DNA of 64,000 bases from Hondaea fermentalgiana (lineage: Eukaryota; Sar; Bigyra; Thraustochytrida; Thraustochytriidae): positions 62,001 through 126,000 of the forward strand of contig NPFB01000010.1 of assembly GCA_014084085.1 (NCBI GenBank), given 5' to 3'. Shown here piece after piece: positions 58,238-64,000 of the stretch. The notes beneath the pieces are model-generated. The model worked only from the letters and a program-made list of their open reading frames with translations. It made no database searches and was not told the DNA's origin. The position numbers were made by a program, and so were the translations under genes. Within the stretch, counting starts at the first letter, position 1, and every line of letters begins with the position of its first letter.

Positions 58238-59878
58238 GAATCGCAACAACAGCAGCAAGAAAAACATGTACCATCGCCGAATCGGGGTCCGCCATCGGCC
58301 TCAAAGCGATCGTTGCCTGACGACGTGCCCTCGGCCCGCCGCATGAGCACACCGAGCCAAACACAAAATTCTGAGCGGCAAGGAGACAGCGCCGGGGCAG
58401 AGAGATCCCGCTCCCGCCGCGCAAGCGATATGTCGCACTCCTCTCAAGCGGCCAAACACGCCGAAAGCCTCTATGAACGCGCGCTCGAGGCCAAGCAAGC
58501 TCGCGAGCGAGCCATCGAGGAAGAGAACAAGAAATTGCGGATGCAGGCCAAGCCCCGCCTCAGTGCCAAGACCAAACAAATCGTTGCGGACCTGGGCCAG
58601 TCTTCGATGGATAGGCTCCTGAACCAGGACCGTGAGCTTCTCTCGCGGCGACACGCGCGCCTCGCCATGTCCCAACAAGAAGACCTCACATTCAAGCCTC
58701 GCATCAACGCGCACTCAAAGCGCCTTGCACGTGATCAGCATACCCATGATCAAGAGGGAAGAAGTCTGAATGAGAGCGAAGCTCCTTCTGCTGCGAGCTC
58801 AACAGCAACATCAACAACCCACAACCGTCTCTACGAAGAATACACTTCGCGACAGGCAAGACGATCTACATTGGAGTCCCAGGCCCAGAGGGAGCGTGCT
58901 CAAGTCGAGGTTGAAGAGTGCACCTTCAAACCTCACATTACGCACTTTGATCCCGTTGAAGAGGAACGTAAATCCAATCGCTTGGACGTGGTGGACCGTC
59001 TCAAGGACTGGCAGACGCGTCGCGAGCAGCGCCTTGCACAGCAGCGCAAGCAGCAAGATGCCCAGGGCCTCAGCGAAGAATACACCTTTGCTCCCAAAAT
59101 AAATGCCAAACGCTCCTCTCGTGGTCGCAGGGCGAGTTCTAACGAACCCAGTTCTCTGGCCGCTGCTTCGAACGGAATCTCTCCTCCTGCGACGACGGCA
59201 GGCCCGGATAGCGCAGTCGACATCAAGAAGAAGCCTGGCGTTGACGCATATCTCGAGCGTCAGCGTCGCGCCCGTGAGGAGCGCGAGCGCAAGGAGCGCG
59301 CGCAGCAGAGCAGTGGGACCTCCAAATGGACAAATCGCGTCACCATTCCTGTGGGTCCCAAGCTTGGCGTGGCGCATCGCCGATCCCAGACCCAAGATGG
59401 CAGTTGCAATGAAGTCTCTAATCAGGTATCGCTTTCCTCGGATGGACAGTTTCATTTCGAAGCCGCAAAGGGTCGTCGAGCGAGCACAGCGTCTCGTGCG
59501 CACCATCAGTCGCTCACGGCCCCAAATGCAGGCAAACCTCCGAGTCCGGCAGACTTGAACTTGCCTCGCCGCGCTCCACCGCCTCGTCCGCCATCGATGT
59601 CTCCTGTGACGCCCGCCGAGGCTCAGATCCGAGACCCTGAGCAGGTTTTGCAGCAGGCGAGAGAGCAATTTGAGCGTGCGTCCAAGATGGTTCAGGCAGA
59701 AAAGGCACAGCAGCAGGCGAAAAGAGGAGAAGAACTTCAACGCGCATGTAATGCAGAGGGTCAGTCTGAGCCTGCACCATCACCCACGAGTATTGAGGCA
59801 CGTTTGCTTGGCTTTGACGATGCTGCCCCCTTGGAGCAATTTCGGGTGTTGAAGTCTTTGCTTGAGCACTCCTCGTAA
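57524..59878 (+). CDS. Coiled-coil protein with repeated F-x-P-x-I motifs, unknown function
   Basis: A 784-residue, very charged protein; no transmembrane or signal segments. Extended helices rich in Glu, Arg, Gln and Lys alternate with low-complexity linkers: polyalanine (about 52-68), polyglutamine (about 225-240, from a CAG repeat) and a Pro-rich C-terminal part. Four copies of an F-x-P-(R/H/K)-I-N/T motif recur (for example LTFKPRINAHSKRL, CTFKPHITHFD, YTFAPKINAKR), each next to a basic helix; an earlier related copy is LQPKPTINKRS. Such F-P-I motifs punctuate coiled-coil proteins of cilia and cytoskeleton in many protists. The protein is probably a cytoskeletal or flagellar structural component. 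I do not recognise a named orthologue. The start is the first ATG, with only 282 bp to the divergent transposase-like frame. Confidence 0.75.
58202..58236. repeat. (CAG)n polyglutamine repeat
   Basis: About eleven to twelve CAG codons in frame, followed by further Gln-rich sequence. Confidence 0.95.
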
Positions 59879-61633
59879 ATAATGAATAAAGGCAGAAAAA
59901 TACGATGTGAATTTGTAGCTCGTGGATGAGTCCCATCTCCAAGCACGTGCGCTTTCTCCGAGATTTATGGTGAACGGAACGGGTATGGACGAGTCAGGCC
60001 TTGGACGACCTGGCGAACAGTATTCTCAGCCTGACTCGCAAAGAGAAAAAGATGTGAGCGTATATTCATGTTCTACAGACGTGAAATCGCCCTCCTGCCG
60101 ATGTCAGCATGCTGCACAGTAGTCACGCTAGAAATGCGAACATACCATGAAAGACCAGGCGCATGCAGCGACGTCATCCGCAGGTAATCAGAATAGCTCG
60201 AAATGACGCTCGCGTCCAATAATATGGAGGGCCTATAAAAATTTGCCCATTGTGGCGACAGGGATGGTGTCTATCGTCGAGAATTGAGCAGGATGCAGCT
60301 AGACAACGCTCTCCATGAGCTTCGCGAGCTGTTCCCCCTGTAAGGTGAAAATCTAAGCTTTGCAATACAATCCCAATTGACGCAACTTCTGCGAATGGTA
60401 TCTAGGCCCATCGTCTCCTGCCAGACAAGCCGAGGAAAACAACGACGCCGACTACACTCTCAAAATAGAGCTTATGGGTGAAATTTGAAGAGAAAGACCC
60501 CCGTTGTGCACCATTCTCGCACGTCTCCACAATGCAACCTCCTGCTATCTCACATCAACACCGCGTGGCGTCCAAACTTGATCCTAATGCATGTTTTTGC
60601 AATAGATGTTCTGAGAGTTGTGCGGCCAAGTGGACGCTCTTAGATTGGCGTTGGCCACGCGCGCGCAGACTCAACACAACGCAGCGATGCCTCATTGAAG
60701 TCGCGCCCTTCGCCAGAAATCATGATCCCTGCCTCCTTCTCCTCCGACCTCAAAGACTTGCTGATCCTTGAAAGTGAGCGTACGCGCTGTGCCAAAGACA
60801 TTTTCGTCCGGGCCGCCCTGCCAACTTACACCATGGCATGGCGATGAGCTGCATCTCGACCCACTTTCTTGACCATACTTGCGCACACCGAGAGTATGTA
60901 GTATCACGAAATTCGCGATCCTTGAAAGCCGGCCAGAGCGGTTCGCGACAAGAAGCTGGCTGGCAGTCGCCTTTAATCTTCGCACGAAACTTTTACGGTG
61001 GGCTCACACTTGAGGGCGAACTAATTCTCGGTCCTACGCACAAAGAGGGCGCACGCTCGTTCCCCTGTATCACGAAATTCGCGATCCTTGGAAGCCGAGC
61101 CGGCCAGGCTGCTCGCCCGCGACAACTGCCAGCCGCCTTGTCCGCATGAGCGCCCAGACTCTCACAACCGTGCCTCCTGGAAGCACGCCCATGAACCCCA
61201 CTCACCCAAACACATGCTCGTCGCAGCCCTGGCGCCCGAAGATCGGCGCCGCGCGAGCCGCCGAGCCGAGGCGACCGGCCAGGCCTCGCGAGCCGTGATC
61301 AGAGCCGTGATCGCAGGAGGCAACTACTGGGTGCAGCAGCCAGCTGCAGCTGGCGCGGCAGCAATCGCGCGGAGAACGAATGAAAAATTCGCACCAACGG
61401 ACGCGGCAGCAGCACTCGCGGAGTGACCTTGAGTCCGCGCTGCAGCCGTAGGTGAGGTCCCCGGTCCCAAGAGCCCATTCTCCCTCGCGATACCTGGGAA
61501 GCAAAACACGAATTGGGGCCGGGAGCTGCAGCTGGCAGCTGACAAAACGCGAATTGGACAGCACGTGCAGCAGCAGCGCGTACAACAGCAGCGCGTGCAG
61601 AAGAGTAGCAGCGCGTACAGCAGCACGTGCAAC
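59879..61633. other. Intergenic with dispersed repeat; upstream of the TIR-NACHT gene
   Basis: About 1.75 kb with no gene I can support. It holds a two-copy repeat (60901-60971 and 61067-61137) and a GCAGCAGCGCGTACAA-type array (about 61567-61630) just before the TIR-NACHT start. The sequence is neither as GC-extreme nor as microsatellite-rich as the other long intergenic blocks, which fits decayed mobile or gene-family DNA, but no family is recognisable. Confidence 0.5.
60901..61137. repeat. Two copies of a roughly 70-bp direct repeat
   Basis: Copy 1 is 60901-60971 and copy 2 is 61067-61137, offset 166 bp. The first 24 bases are identical; the rest is a diverged match ending in GCC. They are direct repeats. 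Confidence 0.8.
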
Positions 61634-64000
61634 ATGAGATCGTTGAGACGAGGACGGGCTCGCAGGCGGAGACCCGCGCTCACAGTGGCGCGAAGGGCGG
61701 CCAGCGAGGCGGACGAGGGGAGTGTAGCCGTCCACCATTCCGAAGTTGACGCGCCGGCGAACGTTGAAGATTGCGACTGGCTTGAGATGTCGAGCATCCA
61801 AGACAGGATTAGATACTTCAATATGAACGCGGCTCCGCAGCAACAAAGAGTCGTCAGAGACGCGGCTTCGCAGCGACCAAGAGCGAATAGAGTGGCCGCG
61901 AAATCGCGGAAGGATGCGGAAAACGTTGTTGTTCTGATCGTTCACGATCCCGAGGACAAAGCTGTGGCAGAGGAGTTCCTCGATACCATCCAGCCCAGCC
62001 TGGGTTTGCCTGTGCGCACCCTCAGCGAGGTTGCAAAGGTTCAGGAAGAACTTGAACCCAGGCCTCCCAGTGCTGTGGCAATGATAGTTAGCACAGCATT
62101 AGGAGAAAATGAAGCACTCGTCGAGGCAGTCGGCTGTAAATTGCCAAACGCACTTTTCCCAGTCGTTGTGGAAAGTTCCATGTTCGACCAAAAATTCTGG
62201 AGTAGCTCACTCAACTCCTATATGGCTGACGAGCTGTTCTTCGACTTTTGTGACGGTAATCAGGCCGATGTTCAGTGTTTTCTCAGCCATATCCGGGCAA
62301 GGGCAAAAGGTGAGAAGCCTGTCGAGAATTATGACGCCTTCATCTCACACGAGTGGGGTGTCGACCATCGAGTGCACAATCAAGCAAAGGAAATCAAAAA
62401 ACGCCTTGAAACGGATCATGACCTCAAGATATGGCTCGATGAAGGACAAGTGGAAGGATGCATTAATAGGAGCATGGCACGTGGAATTAACGATTCGAAA
62501 GTCTTTGTCGTCCTTGCAACCGAAAGATACATGAAAAAGGTAAATGATGGCGATAGGGCAGATAACTGCCTCAAGGAGTTCAGATACGCCGGAAAGCAGC
62601 GCTCTGACCGAATTGTGGTCGCTGCTCTGGAGGAAGAAATGACCAAGCCAAATACAGGATGGAGGGGGGAATTCCAGCTGAGTCTCTCGCGAACAAAGCC
62701 GGTTGTCGTCACATCTGTGGATGACAAGACTGTCGAGGACCTCGCTGACGCCATCCGCGAGCGTATCAATACACCGAAAACGTCGGCCGACCTGACACCT
62801 ATGATGCGTGATTTGAAAGGCAACTTGAAGCCGTGTAATTCCGAAGTGTGGGCCGAGGGTAAGGCGAAAAAATTCACTGTTGGGACAAGAAGCTGGATTA
62901 TCGACGAGCTGTGCAAGTGGTATGACAAGGGGAAATCTTCGGTATTCATCCTCGTAGGCGACGGCGGTGTCGGAAAGAGCGTTATCATGGCCGAGCTGTG
63001 TCGCCGTGGAGGCGCTCTCAATGTTGACAGTGACGGGGATGATGTCTCCAGACCCAAGGAGAGTGCTGCAAAAGAGCTTCGAAAGTCATTGCAAGTTCCG
63101 AAGCGATGGCGCCGAAGCAACAAGAACCGAACGCCCATTTATGTTGCAGCGTACCACTTTTTTCGACATGACGAGGGAAAAGCAACGCAACCAACGGAGT
63201 GCATGAAGAGCATTGCGTGGCAACTTTGTCTGACCGTGCCTGGTTATGCTGAGGAGCTTGAAAGGTTATCTCTCTCGAGCATTCGCGACTATACGCTGGC
63301 CGATCTTTTCAAGACTTTGCTTGTTGACCCTCTTCACAGCTTGGACCCCAAACAAGCGAGGCGAGGGAAGCAAGAACGACGACAAGTAGTTGTTCTCGAC
63401 GCTCTCGACGAGTGCAGTGAAAGCAGTGAGTTCCTGCGCAAAATCATTCGAACCTGGAAAGAGTCGATGCCCACGTGGCTAAGCTTGATCGTGAGCACAC
63501 GTCCTGAAGGCGACATCGAGCGAGGCGTCATTGGGAACAATCTGAATTATAAGGTTTTGGAGCTCAAGGATCGCGAGAACTTTCGCGACATCAAGCTGCA
63601 TATTGAGCATTTGCTGAAAGACATGAGCAACGTGGTGGACCTTAAGGCCGTGGAAAGGTGCGCCGCACTTTTGTCTGAACGATCAGAAGGTCTCTTTCTG
63701 TGGGCGAGCTTTCTGCGCAATACACTGGAGCGAATCCAAGAGGAGAACGGGGGTAAAATACTCACCTACGAGGATATTTCAAAGAAAGATGTCGTTCCTC
63801 ATGGGCTCAATGGCATGTTTGAATCATACTTTTCGCGCCTGCGAAACAAGATGGGCGGCCAAGAAGCATACCGCACACTCCTGACACCCATCGTGACAGC
63901 GCGCGAGCCACTGAGTGTTGAGCAAATCAGTGCGATTCTGGACGAGTCAAAGAACAAGACGAAACAGATCGTCGGAGATGCGCGTCACCTTCTCTACCGA
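61634..64000 (+). CDS. TIR-NACHT (NLR/STAND-type) protein, 5' part; truncated by the window edge
   Basis: The frame is open for 789 codons from the ATG at 61634 to the window end; the nearest upstream in-frame stop is at 61430-61432 and there is no earlier in-frame ATG. Residues about 95-225 look like a diverged TIR-type fold: VVVLIVHDPEDKAVAEEF, then LFPVVVESSMFDQKFW and a strand ending LFFDF. A clear TIR domain follows at about 232-375: DAFISHEWG (D234), IWLDEG, SKVFVVLATERYM, and DNCLKEFRYAG, whose E315 sits where NAD-cleaving TIRs have the catalytic Glu. A KFTVGTRSWIIDELCKW linker leads into a NACHT NTPase: Walker A GDGGVGKS (442-449), YHFFRHDEG, Walker B LDALDEC (588-594), and a STRPEGD sensor. 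The region past about 690 is winged-helix-like. STAND receptors of this type sense signals and oligomerise; the C-terminal repeat sensor lies beyond the window. Confidence 0.85.
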   Translation, partial: MRSLRRGRARRRRPALTVARRAASEADEGSVAVHHSEVDAPANVEDCDWLEMSSIQDRIRYFNMNAAPQQQRVVRDAASQRPRANRVAAKSRKDAENVVVLIVHDPEDKAVAEEFLDTIQPSLGLPVRTLSEVAKVQEELEPRPPSAVAMIVSTALGENEALVEAVGCKLPNALFPVVVESSMFDQKFWSSSLNSYMADELFFDFCDGNQADVQCFLSHIRARAKGEKPVENYDAFISHEWGVDHRVHNQAKEIKKRLETDHDLKIWLDEGQVEGCINRSMARGINDSKVFVVLATERYMKKVNDGDRADNCLKEFRYAGKQRSDRIVVAALEEEMTKPNTGWRGEFQLSLSRTKPVVVTSVDDKTVEDLADAIRERINTPKTSADLTPMMRDLKGNLKPCNSEVWAEGKAKKFTVGTRSWIIDELCKWYDKGKSSVFILVGDGGVGKSVIMAELCRRGGALNVDSDGDDVSRPKESAAKELRKSLQVPKRWRRSNKNRTPIYVAAYHFFRHDEGKATQPTECMKSIAWQLCLTVPGYAEELERLSLSSIRDYTLADLFKTLLVDPLHSLDPKQARRGKQERRQVVVLDALDECSESSEFLRKIIRTWKESMPTWLSLIVSTRPEGDIERGVIGNNLNYKVLELKDRENFRDIKLHIEHLLKDMSNVVDLKAVERCAALLSERSEGLFLWASFLRNTLERIQEENGGKILTYEDISKKDVVPHGLNGMFESYFSRLRNKMGGQEAYRTLLTPIVTAREPLSVEQISAILDESKNKTKQIVGDARHLLYR

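Noticed and set aside
57374..58267. 297-residue Leu/Ser-rich antisense frame across the coiled-coil gene start
   Set aside because: Hydrophobic only because CAG and GCA repeats read as Leu/Cys/Ser on the opposite strand.

Overview
The window is eukaryotic nuclear DNA. It holds 19 protein-coding genes I can support and two intron-containing tRNA genes. It looks like a stramenopile, most likely a thraustochytrid (Labyrinthulea). The reasons are long, mostly intronless reading frames (only one clear spliceosomal intron), GC-rich coding sequence, long simple-repeat intergenic stretches, a myosin with a PX-domain tail, a membrane calpain of the DEK1 type, and a typical protist set of coiled-coil proteins. 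The taxonomic call is inference; no rRNA or marker gene is present.

Layout. 0.4-5.4 kb, minus strand: an Rpr2/Rpp21-type zinc-ribbon protein, then two tandem secreted sulfatase paralogues, the second with altered metal ligands. 5.6-7.2 kb: a type I membrane protein of unknown function. 7.2-10.7 kb: repeat-rich intergenic DNA with a 100-N assembly gap. 10.7-15.6 kb: a myosin with PH-like, zinc-ribbon and PX tail modules. 16.06-16.73 kb: two identical convergent tRNA-Trp(CCA) genes, each with a 32-nt intron. 17.1-21.2 kb: a secretory FAD oxidoreductase, a small coiled-coil protein and a spermidine synthase with a C-terminal membrane anchor. 21.8-27.2 kb: a G8-domain cell-surface protein and an alpha/beta hydrolase. 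27.3-38 kb: a WW/coiled-coil protein, a mitochondrial succinate/fumarate-type carrier, a TFIP11/Ntr1-type G-patch splicing factor and a Yip1-family Golgi protein. 38.1-44 kb: a giant transmembrane calpain. 44-49.2 kb: a second repeat-rich intergenic block. 49.2-52.4 kb: a SWEET-like transporter with a very long tail and a SURF2-like protein carrying the intron. 53.1-57.2 kb: a transposase-like gene in which a YqaJ/lambda-exonuclease-type nuclease domain sits inside a piggyBac-like catalytic domain. 57.5-59.9 kb: a coiled-coil protein. 59.9-64 kb: repeats, then the 5' part of a TIR-NACHT (NLR/STAND-type) gene that runs off the right edge.

Most genes alternate in strand. Convergent pairs can be packed tightly (84-153 bp between stop codons), and divergent pairs share promoters from about 0.3 to 5 kb. 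The genes do not form one pathway; most are housekeeping or cell-surface functions. The most unusual material is at the right end: the transposase-nuclease fusion followed by the TIR-NACHT gene. Two enzymes (sulfatase 2 and the calpain) show active-site substitutions.
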